A stretch of 64,000 nucleotides of DNA from Pontibacter kalidii (GTDB taxonomy: Bacteria > Bacteroidota > Bacteroidia > Cytophagales > Hymenobacteraceae): contig NZ_CP111079.1 of the NCBI RefSeq assembly GCF_026278245.1, positions 62,001 through 126,000 on the forward strand, in the 5' to 3' direction. A program made the translations under genes and the position numbers. Positions within the stretch are counted from its first letter, which is position 1; each line of letters starts with the position of its first letter. The notes below the pieces were generated by a model that saw only the letters and a list, made by a program, of their open reading frames with translations, ran no database searches and was not told the DNA's origin. Shown piece after piece: positions 32,932 through 42,283 of the stretch.

Positions 32932-34923
32932 ATGAATTATTTAGCCAAATCGTTCTCGCGGGTTTCTCTGCTGCTTGCCATGGTATGCCTTTTGGCTGCC
33001 ACTGCATCGGCACAAAGCACCAGGAAACAAATGCGAACCGCCAACAAATTTTTTAAGAAGGAAAATTACCGCGCGGCGCTGCCTTACTATGACCAGGTGC
33101 TGGCTGCGGACCCTAACAATGCCAAGGCCCTGTACTTTGCAGGCATCAGCTACCTGACCTTCGACAAGGAGAAGTCGGCTGATTACCTGTACCGCGCTGC
33201 AGAGCTGAACCCGAAAGTGGACAAAGAGCTGGAGTACTGGCTGGGCCGTACCGACCACATTAACTACCGCTTCGACAGCGCCATCGAGCACTTCCAGAAC
33301 TACCAGAAAACCATCAAACCCCGAAACGTAGAGCGTAAGGAGGAAGTGGCGCAGCTGATCCAGTACGCTAAGAACGCCAAGCGCGAGGTAGCAAACCCTA
33401 AGGACGTGTTTGTGAAGAACCTGGGTGGTGACGTAAACACGGCATTCTCGGAGCACAGCCCGGTTATTTCGTCAGACTACAACTACCTGCTGTTCACCTC
33501 CCGCGCGGAGGGAGCCACCGGTGGTAAGGCAGCCGAGGATGGCGAGTACTTCGAGGATATCTTTGAGACCAACCGTACTGGCGTGGACTCTTGGGAGAAA
33601 CCGCGCATTGTGCCAGGTGCCCTGAACAGCCCCGGCCACGATGCCTCTATCCAACTGTTCGACAACGATACAAAGCTGCTGCTCTACCAATCGGTTAACA
33701 ACGGCGACATTATGGTGTCTGAGCGCCAGCCCGACGGAAGCTGGGGCACACCGAAGAGCATCAGCGACAAAGTAAACACCCGCGACTTTGAGTCTGACGC
33801 CTACATCACGCCAGACGGAACCACGCTGTTCTTCTCCACCAGCCACTACTCTGAGAACGGTGACCTGGACCTGTATATGGTGCAGCGCGACAAAGGCGGC
33901 AACTGGGGCAACCCCAAGAGCCTGGGCAGAACGATTAACTCCCGTTTCGACGAGGACAGCCCCTACCTGTCGGCTGACGGTACCCTGTTCTTCGCCTCGC
34001 GTGGACACAACAGCATGGGTGGCTACGATATCTTCGCTTCCAAGTATGACTCGGTGGCACGCCGCTGGGCCCGTCCGGAAAACCTGGGCTCCCCGATCAA
34101 CACGCCGGATGATGACACCTACTACCGTTTGGCGCCGGACGGAAGCTACGCTTACCTGTCGTCTTACCGCATTGGTGGCTACGGAGAGAAGGATATCTAC
34201 ACCATCAACTACATCAAAAACGCGGATGTGAAAGGCCGTGTGCTGGTGCAGGGCGACAGCACCCTGACACTGCCAGGCGTGGAACTGATCTTCAACGGTC
34301 AGCAGGCGGATAACCGCCCGATCTCTTACCGCGATGTGAGCAAGCCGGACTCCGCTACCTATAACGTGAACGTGCTGTCTGGCCGTAACTACCAGGTGCA
34401 GCTCTCTCTGGACGGCGAGGTGCTGGAGACGCAGGAGTTTGAAGTGCCGGTTGTACTCGACGATACGACGACGATCAGAAAAGACTTCTTCGTGACTTTG
34501 GATGACACGACGGCTGCCCGTATCGCGCGACTTGCGCCGGACGCGGCTGTGGGTGATTTCCAGATGGAAAACATCTACTTCGCTACAGACAAGTATGACC
34601 TGCGCCCGGAGGCAATCCAGGAGCTGGACAGAATTGCTGAGATCATGAAGGCAAACCCAACGCTGAACATCAGCATCGAAGGCCACACCGACTCACGTGC
34701 CAGCGACTCTTACAACATGACACTGGGCCAGAACCGTGCTGACGCCGCTTTCGATTACCTGGTGGGCAAGGACATCTCGGCTAAGCGTATGGTAACGGTA
34801 AGCTACGGCGAGAGCAGACCAGCTGTGCCGAACACATCGGCTGACAACATGCAGCTGAACCGCAGAACGATCTTCCGTGTGCTGAAGCGTGAGGAGATTC
34901 AGCAGGGACAGGAAGTGCAGTAA
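32932..34923 (+). CDS. PorE-like TPR/beta-propeller/OmpA protein
   Basis: 663 residues with a signal peptide (LLLAMVCLLAATASAQ). Domain order: TPRs (about 30-110; ANKFFKKENYRAALPYYDQVL), PD40-type beta-propeller (about 140-425; repeated DG(T/S)-L-F-F/Y-A/F-S blades), a carboxypeptidase-regulatory-like domain (about 430-520) and a C-terminal OmpA peptidoglycan-binding domain (about 545-655; IEGHTDSRASDSYNMTLGQNRA). This order and length match PorE, the periplasmic adaptor tethering the type IX secretion machine to peptidoglycan. PorE in Porphyromonas is a lipoprotein; this one has no lipobox, and other OmpA proteins share the layout, so the name is tentative. porT lies 0.8 kb downstream. Confidence 0.88.
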   Translation: MNYLAKSFSRVSLLLAMVCLLAATASAQSTRKQMRTANKFFKKENYRAALPYYDQVLAADPNNAKALYFAGISYLTFDKEKSADYLYRAAELNPKVDKELEYWLGRTDHINYRFDSAIEHFQNYQKTIKPRNVERKEEVAQLIQYAKNAKREVANPKDVFVKNLGGDVNTAFSEHSPVISSDYNYLLFTSRAEGATGGKAAEDGEYFEDIFETNRTGVDSWEKPRIVPGALNSPGHDASIQLFDNDTKLLLYQSVNNGDIMVSERQPDGSWGTPKSISDKVNTRDFESDAYITPDGTTLFFSTSHYSENGDLDLYMVQRDKGGNWGNPKSLGRTINSRFDEDSPYLSADGTLFFASRGHNSMGGYDIFASKYDSVARRWARPENLGSPINTPDDDTYYRLAPDGSYAYLSSYRIGGYGEKDIYTINYIKNADVKGRVLVQGDSTLTLPGVELIFNGQQADNRPISYRDVSKPDSATYNVNVLSGRNYQVQLSLDGEVLETQEFEVPVVLDDTTTIRKDFFVTLDDTTAARIARLAPDAAVGDFQMENIYFATDKYDLRPEAIQELDRIAEIMKANPTLNISIEGHTDSRASDSYNMTLGQNRADAAFDYLVGKDISAKRMVTVSYGESRPAVPNTSADNMQLNRRTIFRVLKREEIQQGQEVQ

Positions 34924-34966
34924 ACTGAAAGCATGGCCTTCGCGCCAGCAGAACTATACTCCAGAA

Positions 34967-34998
34967 GCAGGCCGGCACATGCCCGGCCTGCTTTTTTT
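34967..34998 (+). terminator. intrinsic terminator
   Basis: GCAGGCCGG (34967-34975) with CCGGCCTGC (34983-34991) followed by seven T. Confidence 0.9.
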
Positions 34999-35040
34999 AT
35001 ATTTCGGAACATAATCTGCGGAATATAGTTTTAGGTACAG

Positions 35041-35048
35041 TATTTTTG
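35041..35048 (+). promoter_or_regulatory. -7 box of ubiE-porT promoter
   Basis: TATTTTTG fits TAnnTTTG, 28 bases before the ubiE start and after a strong terminator. Confidence 0.55.
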
Positions 35049-35076
35049 CCCTGTTACAATCATTTTATCCTAACCC

Positions 35077-35799
35077 ATGGCGGTAGTACCTTATAAAGAC
35101 CAGAACGAGAACAAGAAGTCGCAGGTGGCCACGATGTTTAACAACATTGCCGGCAAGTATGATTTCCTGAACCACTTTTTGAGCGCTGGCATCGATATTA
35201 TCTGGAGAAAGAAGGCCGTAAGCCTGCTGGCTCCCCAAAAGCCAAAGCAGGTGCTGGACATTGCCACCGGTACTGCCGACTTTGCCATTGAGACCCTGCG
35301 CCTGAACCCGGATAAAATCACGGGCGTGGACATCTCGGAGGGCATGCTGGCCGTAGGACGGGAGAAGCTGGCCAAGAAGGGCCTCACCGATAAGATTGAG
35401 CTGAAGTATGGCGACTCGGAGAACCTGCCGTTTGCCGATAATACGTTTGATGCCATTACGGTGGCCTTTGGCGTGCGCAACTTTGAGAACCTGGAGAAGG
35501 GCCTCTCGGAGATGTACCGCGTGCTGAAGCCGGGCGGAATGGCCGTGGTGCTGGAGTTCTCCATGCCGCGCGCCTTCCCGATGAAGCAGCTCTATCAATT
35601 TTATTTCAAGAATATACTACCAGCGGTAGGTAAACTCGTTTCTAAGGATACTGCTGCCTATACGTACCTGCCCGAGTCGGTGCAGGCGTTCCCGGACGGG
35701 CAGCGTTTTTTAGACATCTATCAAAAAGTCGGATTTAGGACCACGAAATGGCATTCACTCACATTTGGCATAAGCTCGATCTACACAGGCAAAAAATAA
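35077..35799 (+). CDS. ubiE: demethylmenaquinone methyltransferase
   Basis: 240 residues. [16 protein letters not shown] is SAM motif [17 protein letters not shown] motif [30 protein letters not shown] the UbiE signature. It performs the last step of menaquinone synthesis (MenG/UbiE). Its last 52 bases overlap the start of porT in another frame, so the two are cotranscribed. Confidence 0.97.
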   Translation: MAVVPYKDQNENKKSQVATMFNNIAGKYDFLNHFLSAGIDIIWRKKAVSLLAPQKPKQVLDIATGTADFAIETLRLNPDKITGVDISEGMLAVGREKLAKKGLTDKIELKYGDSENLPFADNTFDAITVAFGVRNFENLEKGLSEMYRVLKPGGMAVVLEFSMPRAFPMKQLYQFYFKNILPAVGKLVSKDTAAYTYLPESVQAFPDGQRFLDIYQKVGFRTTKWHSLTFGISSIYTGKK

Positions 35800-36512
35800 C
35801 CTTTTGCGGCCTGTTTATACTTGGTCTGCTGCTATGCGGCACAGCCCAGGCCCAGCAAAAAGTAAACGCCCTGAACAAGCCCGGCTACGACGAGCGGCCC
35901 GTGCACTACGGTTTTTACCTGTCCCTGCCGCTCACCAAGTATAACGTGCATCACTCGCAGGAGTATGTTGACCGTATTGCGCAAGGTAGTGATGAAGCCA
36001 TCAACCCCAAAAACTCCCTGGGCTTTTATACCGGTCTAGTGCTGAACGTGCGCCTGGCCGATTACCTGGATGCCCGCTTTGTGCCGGGGGTAGGGTTTTA
36101 CAGCCGTACCCTAGAGTTTACCCGGGTGCCTACTGTTGAGGAAACGGAGGACGTCATGTTTGAGACGATCAGCAACACCATGATCGAGTTGCCGGTGCTG
36201 CTGAAGTATAAGTCCAAGCGCCGCTCCAACTACAGGCCTTACATCGTGGCAGGCGTTAAACCGGGTATCGATTTAGGAAAAGGTACTAATGGTGCTAAGG
36301 TTGATAATAACCTGGAGGTGGAGAAGTTTGACCTCGCGCTGGAGTATGGCATCGGCGTCGATATCTTTTACCCCTACTTTAAGTTTGCCCCGGAGCTGCG
36401 TTTCTCGCACGGCCTGATGAACCAGCATAAGCTTTTGTCAAATAGTACCTACAGCCGTTCTATCGACAAGCTGACCCATCACAACGTATCACTCATACTT
36501 TTCTTTGAATAA
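35748..36512 (+). CDS. porT: type IX secretion outer-membrane protein PorT
   Basis: 254 residues. A positively charged start and hydrophobic run ending GTAQAQQ form the signal peptide; the rest is an outer-membrane beta-barrel ([60 protein letters not shown]), ending in LILFFE, an aromatic C-terminal strand. PorT/SprT is essential for the type IX secretion system in gliding and periodontal Bacteroidota. The ubiE-porT arrangement is one I know from other members of the phylum. The start ATG lies inside ubiE; no later Met precedes the signal peptide. Confidence 0.88.
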   Translation: MAFTHIWHKLDLHRQKITFCGLFILGLLLCGTAQAQQKVNALNKPGYDERPVHYGFYLSLPLTKYNVHHSQEYVDRIAQGSDEAINPKNSLGFYTGLVLNVRLADYLDARFVPGVGFYSRTLEFTRVPTVEETEDVMFETISNTMIELPVLLKYKSKRRSNYRPYIVAGVKPGIDLGKGTNGAKVDNNLEVEKFDLALEYGIGVDIFYPYFKFAPELRFSHGLMNQHKLLSNSTYSRSIDKLTHHNVSLILFFE

Positions 36513-36515
36513 GAA

Positions 36516-37268
36516 ATGACCAGGATTGCATTAGTTACCGGGGCCACCTCAGGCATCGGGCTTGCCACTGCCATAGAGTTGGCGCAAAAAGGATACCGCA
36601 TCATCGCAACGGGTCGCCGTGAGGAACGCCTGCAGGAGCTGCAGCAAAAGCTGGGTACTGACAAAGTATACCCGCTGGTGTTCGACGTGCGCGACAGGGA
36701 GGCGGTGCTGGAGGCCGTTGCTTCGTTGCCGGATGCGTGGCGGAAGGTGGAGGTGCTGGTGAACAATGCCGGAAACGCCCATGGCCTGGCGCCGGTACAG
36801 GATGGCTCTTTGGAAGACTGGGACGCCATGATAGACATTAACGTAAAAGGGCTGCTGTACGTGACCAAAGCTGTGCTGCCGCTGCTGCAGGAGCAGGGCA
36901 GCGGCCATATTGTCAACATCGGCTCTATTGCCGGCAAGGAAGTGTATCCGAACGGTAACGTGTACTGCGCCTCCAAGCATGCTGTGGATGCCCTATCTAA
37001 GGCGATGCGCATGGACCTGGTGCAGTATGGCATTAAGGTATCAGAGATAAACCCGGGGCTGGTAGAGACGGAGTTCTCGGAGGTCCGCTTTAAGGGAGAC
37101 GTTGAGCGCGCTGCCTCGGTGTACAAGGGTTTCGAGCCGCTGCAGGCCCAGGATATTGCCGAGTTGATCGCTTTTATCGTGACGCGCCCTGCGCATGTGA
37201 ATTTGGCGGAGGTGCTGGTGCTGCCTGCTGCCCAGGCTTCATCTACCATTGTGGTGAAAGAGCAGTAA
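36516..37268 (+). CDS. SDR family NAD(P)-dependent oxidoreductase (YdfG-like)
   Basis: 250 residues. TGATSGIGLATA nucleotide site, NNAGNAHGLAP, the serine in VNIGSIAGKE, and YCASKHAV (YxxxK). ATGRREER after strand 2 suggests NADP. It resembles YdfG/serine 3-dehydrogenase-type SDRs acting on hydroxy acids. It starts 3 bases after porT and so belongs to the ubiE-porT operon, though a functional link is not obvious. Confidence 0.93.
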   Translation: MTRIALVTGATSGIGLATAIELAQKGYRIIATGRREERLQELQQKLGTDKVYPLVFDVRDREAVLEAVASLPDAWRKVEVLVNNAGNAHGLAPVQDGSLEDWDAMIDINVKGLLYVTKAVLPLLQEQGSGHIVNIGSIAGKEVYPNGNVYCASKHAVDALSKAMRMDLVQYGIKVSEINPGLVETEFSEVRFKGDVERAASVYKGFEPLQAQDIAELIAFIVTRPAHVNLAEVLVLPAAQASSTIVVKEQ

Positions 37269-37281
37269 GCTGGCAAAGTAT

Positions 37282-37344
37282 AAAGCAGAAGTCCCCGCCT
37301 CCCTGAAGTATAAAGTTCAGGGAGGCGGGGACTTCTGCTTTTAC
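37282..37344. terminator. very long bidirectional terminator
   Basis: A perfect 26-bp stem (37282-37307 with 37316-37341) closing an 8-base loop GTATAAAG, with T residues after either arm. It serves the SDR gene and the convergent lipoprotein gene. The loop carries part of the over-represented hexamer. Confidence 0.9.
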
Positions 37345-37376
37345 CCCTCTTTTTCGCCTACTGGTAGAAGTATTGC

Positions 37377-38969
37377 TTAAAACCCCTCCCGGTCGAAGGC
37401 GTGTACGCGTACGTCGCTGGTGCGCTTGTCTTTTGTTTCCGGGCCGGCCTCCAACTCCGTACCACGTACAGTGTCGTACACGCGGGTTTTCTTCCCCCAG
37501 CCGCCAACTCTGGACTTATCCGTTATCTCATCTTCCCCACGGCCACCCACAATCTTTACCTTGATGCTTTTCCTGACCTCTCCGCTAACCTCAAACTTAT
37601 CGTCTTCAGCCAGACCATGCAGGGTGATCAGCTTTGTTTCCGGGCGCTTAAAGATGCGGTGGTACGTCACCATATCATCAGACTTGCGGCGCACGGTTAC
37701 CTCTGTTTCCTCGTCGTTCAGGCGCTTCACCTCAAATTTGTCCTCCTCGTCGGTGCCTATTACTAATACTTCCTTTGCCAGAATTTCATAGAATTTAGCA
37801 GCCGCCTCGCGCAGCTGATTCCGGCGGCTGATGAGCTTCTCGCTCGTGCGCTCCCCCTCCAACTCATAGATAGCCTCCGGGAACTGGCGCACCGCCTGCG
37901 CTATTACCTCGTCGGTTATACTTTGCTGCAGCGCCACGGCCAGCGAGTCGAACTGCTCACGGGTGACTTTAGAGAGCGCCCGCTGGTCTATAAACTGCGA
38001 GTTAATGGTAAGGGCATATACATCCTCAAAGTCTTCATCAAACGACTCGAACTTACGGATAGCCCAGTTGCGGCTGAAGATCCAGGGGATGATGCCGTCC
38101 TGGAACCGGTAAAAGGCGTTGTCGCGGTCTTTGGGAATGGGGCGGTAGTAGTGGTTGCCGCCGCGCTCGAACTCTGCCCATTCCCACTGCCCCTCGTGGC
38201 GATCCCAGTCGTTGATGAGCAAGTCGAATAGGCGCGCCTTGGCGAAGGCTGTCTGGTCTATGAAATGATCGTCCTCTCCGAACCGATGATTTAGCATTTT
38301 GCCGCTGCCCACTATGTCGCTGGGGTTGCCAGTGATCTCGTCCACCATGCGCTCGTCGGTATACTTTTCTTCCAGCATGTATACCTTGTTGCTGGCTACT
38401 TCCTCGTGCTCGCCAAAGTCGGCATCGTGGGGGCGCACATACACCAGCTGCGGCGCGGCGTGCGGAATGCCGGCTGCCCTGGCCATGGGCGGAAGGACCA
38501 GCGCACCGTACGGGTTAATGGCCGAGATCTGGTCGCGGAGGATGTTTACCACAAAGGTCTTGCGCCATACGTTGGGCAGCACTTCAGAGGGCTCCTTGTC
38601 GAGGGAGCGGAGGGCATACGTCTTATTGTTGGGGCCGACCATGGTAAAGCTGGTTGTCTGGAAACCGCCGCCGAGCTTCTCCACCTTCAGGCCGCCCCAG
38701 GTGGTATCCATCTCGAACACCGGCACGGTAACGGGAGCACTCCAGAGCGGGCGGTGGTGCTGTCCCCAGAACAGGCGGTGCAGGAAACCGCGCTTATAAT
38801 GCGCGCCTGCTTTAACCGTCACGCTGTCTGTGGCCTTAGGGTCGGTTTTCAGGCGTTGGTATACTTCAGCATCTACTACCGGGGTTTCGGCATAGAAGTT
38901 CTTCCTGGCACAGCCAGCCGAAGTGATTAAGATAAGGGCAAGAATAACCTGCCTCCAATATGGTTTCAT
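37377..38969 (-). CDS. lipoprotein with CotH/HipA-like kinase motifs
   Basis: 530 residues. The signal ends in a lipobox, LITSAGC. The central region has LFDLLINDWDRHEGQWEW followed by YRPIPKDRDNAFYRF, an arrangement like the catalytic and metal-binding loops of CotH/HipA/FAM20-type kinases (inference). In the larger Bacteroidota proteins I recall with this region, a C-terminal outer-membrane barrel follows; here the frame ends at FDREGF and stops, so the protein looks like a shortened family member. The stop lies 33 bases from the long shared terminator. Exported, probably to the outer membrane. Confidence 0.8.
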   Translation of the reverse strand: MKPYWRQVILALILITSAGCARKNFYAETPVVDAEVYQRLKTDPKATDSVTVKAGAHYKRGFLHRLFWGQHHRPLWSAPVTVPVFEMDTTWGGLKVEKLGGGFQTTSFTMVGPNNKTYALRSLDKEPSEVLPNVWRKTFVVNILRDQISAINPYGALVLPPMARAAGIPHAAPQLVYVRPHDADFGEHEEVASNKVYMLEEKYTDERMVDEITGNPSDIVGSGKMLNHRFGEDDHFIDQTAFAKARLFDLLINDWDRHEGQWEWAEFERGGNHYYRPIPKDRDNAFYRFQDGIIPWIFSRNWAIRKFESFDEDFEDVYALTINSQFIDQRALSKVTREQFDSLAVALQQSITDEVIAQAVRQFPEAIYELEGERTSEKLISRRNQLREAAAKFYEILAKEVLVIGTDEEDKFEVKRLNDEETEVTVRRKSDDMVTYHRIFKRPETKLITLHGLAEDDKFEVSGEVRKSIKVKIVGGRGEDEITDKSRVGGWGKKTRVYDTVRGTELEAGPETKDKRTSDVRVHAFDREGF

Positions 38970-39267
38970 ACAGATGTAGATTCTGTTTAGTAGCTTATTT
39001 AACGTAAAACGACAGTAATGTTTTCATGTGAACGGAGGTCATGCTTTAGGCAAGGGACGAAATAAAGCAGTGAAGGTAATTTGGAGTATGTTTATACTCC
39101 AAACAGGCCAAATACGATTTATGTTATGGGAAAGTATAGAGGTGCGCTTGGTCCGACTCCAGGAAACCCGATACAGATTCAGTGCTTTAGGTGGATTGTT
39201 GTCTAAACAAATATTGTGGAGAATTAGAGAAATACTCCTACCTTTGCTCGCTTTTAAAAATATAGCT
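38970..39267. promoter_or_regulatory. upstream region of DUF5686 gene
   Basis: Holds a palindrome TTGGAGTAT/ATACTCCAA (39081-39089 with 39094-39102), a possible operator, and the -7 box TACCTTTG at 39239-39246. An in-frame GTG at 39028 lies upstream of both and is not used as a start here. Confidence 0.5.
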
Positions 39268-41754
39268 TTGCAAAGATATATTGTTTTCTTCCTGCTGATA
39301 CTTGCCTCCCTGGTGAGCCACGCGCAAACCCGTATTTCGGGACAGGTAACGGATGCCGCGACGGGCGAGGCCCTTCCTTTTGTGGGCATCTTCGTTAAGA
39401 ATTCCTCTATTGGTACTTCCACGGATGTGGAGGGCAAGTATAGCATCCGTCTATCCACCACGCCCGACTCCCTGACGGCTGCCTTTGTGGGATACCTGCC
39501 GCTCACGCTGCCGGTGCAGAAGGGGGTGGCCGTGCAGACGCTGGACTTTAAGCTGCGCACCAACGCGCAGCAGCTGCAGGAGGTGGTGATCCGCCCCGGC
39601 GAAAACCCGGCCTGGCCCATCATGCGCCGCGTGATGGAAAACAAAAATGCCAACGATAAGCGCAAGCTTACCGCTTACCAATACGAGGCCTACACTAAAA
39701 TGCAGTTCGATGTGGACAACGTGGGGCAGCAAAAAGGCAAGGGCGTCGTGGGCAAGGCCATCACCTCGCTGGTAGACTCGCAAATGTACCTGGCCGGCGA
39801 GGATGGCAAAAAGCTACTACCGTTCTTTATCTCCGAGTCCCTCTCTGATTTTTACTATACCCGCGACCCGAAGCGAAACAAGGAGATCATCAAAGCCACA
39901 AAGGTAACAGGCATAGGCCTGCAGGACGGTACGCTGGTCTCGCAGGTGATCGGCAGCAGCTACCAGGACTATAACTTCTACCAGAATTGGGTGAGCGTGC
40001 TGCAGAAGAACTTTATCAGCCCGATTGCCGACGGCTGGAAGGGCTACTACAACTACGAACTGGAGGACAGCACCTACATCGGCGACGACTGGTGCTACGA
40101 GCTAAGCTTTAAACAGAAGCGCCCGCAGGACCTGGCCTTTAACGGCCGCATGTGGGTTACGGCGGATGGCTACGCGCTGCGCAAGCTGGAGGCTACTGTC
40201 AGTAAATCAGCCAACATCAACTTTGTGGAGGGTATTGCCCTGAAGCAGGAGCTGCAGCAGGTGGGGGAGAAGGCCTGGATGCCGGCTGGCACGGAGGTGA
40301 AGATCAAGATCGTGGGCCTTACACCGAAGCGCCCGGGCATATTAGCCAAGGTGTATACTTCTTACCGGGATGTGGTGGTGAACCAGCCCGAGGAGACGAC
40401 CTTCTTCGATAAGCCGGTGGAGCTACTGGCCGGGGCCGACAGGCAGGCAGCGGATTTCTGGGAGCAGCGCCGCCACGATACCCTCAGTGTAGCCGACCAG
40501 CAGGTATACGCCACCATCAACGCCCTCCGCGAAACGCCCAAAGTGAAGCGCTTTACAGAAGTGGTGACGGTGCTGGGTACCGGCTACAAGAGTTTTGGGA
40601 AGGTAAGTTGGGGGCCTTGGCCGTATACGTATGCTTACAACGACGTGGAGGGGCACCGCTTTCAGATGGGCGGCAAGACCAACATCAACTTCAGCAACAA
40701 ACTGGAGCTGCGCGGGTATGCAGCCTACGGCACCGACGACCAGAAGTATAAATATAGCCTGGGCGGGCGCTATATCTTCAGCCGCAAGCGCTGGAGCGAA
40801 GTTGGGTTTACGCACTCGGAGGATCTGGGGCAGGTGGGGTTGATGTCAGATAAACTCGAGTCGAGCCCGTTCTTCCTGGGCTTTTCCAGGTTTGGGGAGC
40901 TACGCCGCCCGATCATGGTGCGCGAGACCAACTTATACCTGCAGCGCGACGTGCTGCGCGGCGTGACCGAGCGCATCAGCCTGCGCAAACGCTATTTTAA
41001 CCCGCAGTACGATTTTGCCTACTACAAGAATGGGCCCGACAAGCCCGATGATATCTCCAGCAGTTTTACCTCCACGGAGGTAAGCTTCCTGACGCGCTAC
41101 GCCAAAGATGAGGTGTACGTGGAGAACGACAACGAGCGCATCAGCCTGGGCAGCGGCAGTTATCCGGTGCTGAGCCTGAAGTATACGCTAGGGCTTAACA
41201 ACGCCTTGGGCTCTACGGTGGATTACCAGCGCGTGGACCTGGGGGTGGAGCAGGAGTTCGTGATGGGCCGCCTGGGCAATGCGCTCTACAGGCTGGAGGC
41301 TGGCAGGATCTTCTCGCCGGTGCCGTACCCGCTGCTGGAGGTGCACACCGGCAACGAAACCCCCTTCTACTACGACGCCACCTATAACCTGATGGATTAC
41401 TTTGAGTTCGCCAGCGATACCTATGCCGCGCTGCACTACGAGCAGTATTTCGAGGGGCTGCTGTTCAACCGGCTGCCGCTCATCAAGAAGCTCAAGTGGC
41501 GTGTTTTGGGCTCGGCCAACATCCTCTACGGCAGCCTCAGCCAAAGTAACCAGAACCTGATGCCGGAGCTAACACCCGCAGGTAATCGGCAGGAGTCGTT
41601 TAAGCAGCTGGGGCACACGCCCTACGTAGAGTTGGGCTATGGCATTGAGAACATCTTTAAAGTGCTTCGTGTGGATGCTTTCCACCGCCTCACCCACCTG
41701 GACGAGGGGACCCGGAAGTTTGGGCTCAAGTTCTCGGTGCAGTTTAAGCTGTAG
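39268..41754 (+). CDS. DUF5686 outer-membrane protein with regulatory-like N-domain
   Basis: 828 residues from a TTG start. The TTG lies 21 bases after the -7 box and directly begins a signal peptide (YIVFFLLILASLVSHAQ), whereas longer frames would start before the promoter. Domains: carboxypeptidase-regulatory-like (about 22-105; ISGQVTDAATGEALPFVGIFV), then the DUF5686 region (about 115-470) and a C-terminal barrel ending FGLKFSVQFKL. These proteins sit in the outer membrane of Bacteroidota, with no assigned function. Monocistronic. Confidence 0.85.
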   Translation: MQRYIVFFLLILASLVSHAQTRISGQVTDAATGEALPFVGIFVKNSSIGTSTDVEGKYSIRLSTTPDSLTAAFVGYLPLTLPVQKGVAVQTLDFKLRTNAQQLQEVVIRPGENPAWPIMRRVMENKNANDKRKLTAYQYEAYTKMQFDVDNVGQQKGKGVVGKAITSLVDSQMYLAGEDGKKLLPFFISESLSDFYYTRDPKRNKEIIKATKVTGIGLQDGTLVSQVIGSSYQDYNFYQNWVSVLQKNFISPIADGWKGYYNYELEDSTYIGDDWCYELSFKQKRPQDLAFNGRMWVTADGYALRKLEATVSKSANINFVEGIALKQELQQVGEKAWMPAGTEVKIKIVGLTPKRPGILAKVYTSYRDVVVNQPEETTFFDKPVELLAGADRQAADFWEQRRHDTLSVADQQVYATINALRETPKVKRFTEVVTVLGTGYKSFGKVSWGPWPYTYAYNDVEGHRFQMGGKTNINFSNKLELRGYAAYGTDDQKYKYSLGGRYIFSRKRWSEVGFTHSEDLGQVGLMSDKLESSPFFLGFSRFGELRRPIMVRETNLYLQRDVLRGVTERISLRKRYFNPQYDFAYYKNGPDKPDDISSSFTSTEVSFLTRYAKDEVYVENDNERISLGSGSYPVLSLKYTLGLNNALGSTVDYQRVDLGVEQEFVMGRLGNALYRLEAGRIFSPVPYPLLEVHTGNETPFYYDATYNLMDYFEFASDTYAALHYEQYFEGLLFNRLPLIKKLKWRVLGSANILYGSLSQSNQNLMPELTPAGNRQESFKQLGHTPYVELGYGIENIFKVLRVDAFHRLTHLDEGTRKFGLKFSVQFKL

Positions 41755-41772
41755 AAGTATAAGTTAAAGTAT

Positions 41773-41818
41773 AAAAAGGCCGGAGCCGCAAGTATAAACC
41801 TGCGGCTCCGGCCTTTTT
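41773..41818 (+). terminator. intrinsic terminator
   Basis: An 18-bp perfect stem (41773-41790 with 41801-41818) around GGCCGGAGCCGCA, loop AGTATAAACC, ending in TTTTT. Another terminator whose loop holds AGTATA. Confidence 0.9.
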
Positions 41819-42283
41819 GGCTAGTATAAGTATGACTCTCACAAATGGCCCTCGCTCGCCTCTGGCGGGTGTAAACAATCCCACGTCCTCTGGCCGCTGA
41901 AGTTTATACTTTCACGCCTATACTTTTATACTTATTATGTCACGTGGCGGGACGCCACCAAGTAATGCACACTCGCCAGAGGCGAGCGAGGGCAGCTGAG
42001 AAGGGATGATTGCTCTTTCGGATTTGCAATCTGAAAGTAACTACTATTGGGATTTGTAATCCCTTTCCAGTCCGTAGTTGGTTCACTGCGCTCGCAAAGT
42101 ATAAAACCGGATTGCAAATCCTTATATGAAGTGCTTCCGGATTACAAATCCGGAAGAGCGAAGTATGAGCCGCTCTTAGTTTTGCATCGCCAGTTGAAAA
42201 CTGGCCCCAGGAAAGCCACAAGATACAATCTTGCGGCAGGCAATAACTTAAGGGTAGTATAAGGTTATTTAAACGATCGCAAC
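41819..42283. repeat. intergenic repeat island E
   Basis: No gene. Contains a 25-bp inverted repeat with one mismatch (41848-41872 and 41969-41993; arms GCCCTCGCTCGCCTCTGGCG...), several GGATTTGCAATCC/GGATTACAAATCC palindromes (42020-42165), CCAGTT/AACTGG followed by CCCCAG (42190-42209), and CAAGATACAATCTTG followed by CGGCAG (42219-42239). Confidence 0.7.
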
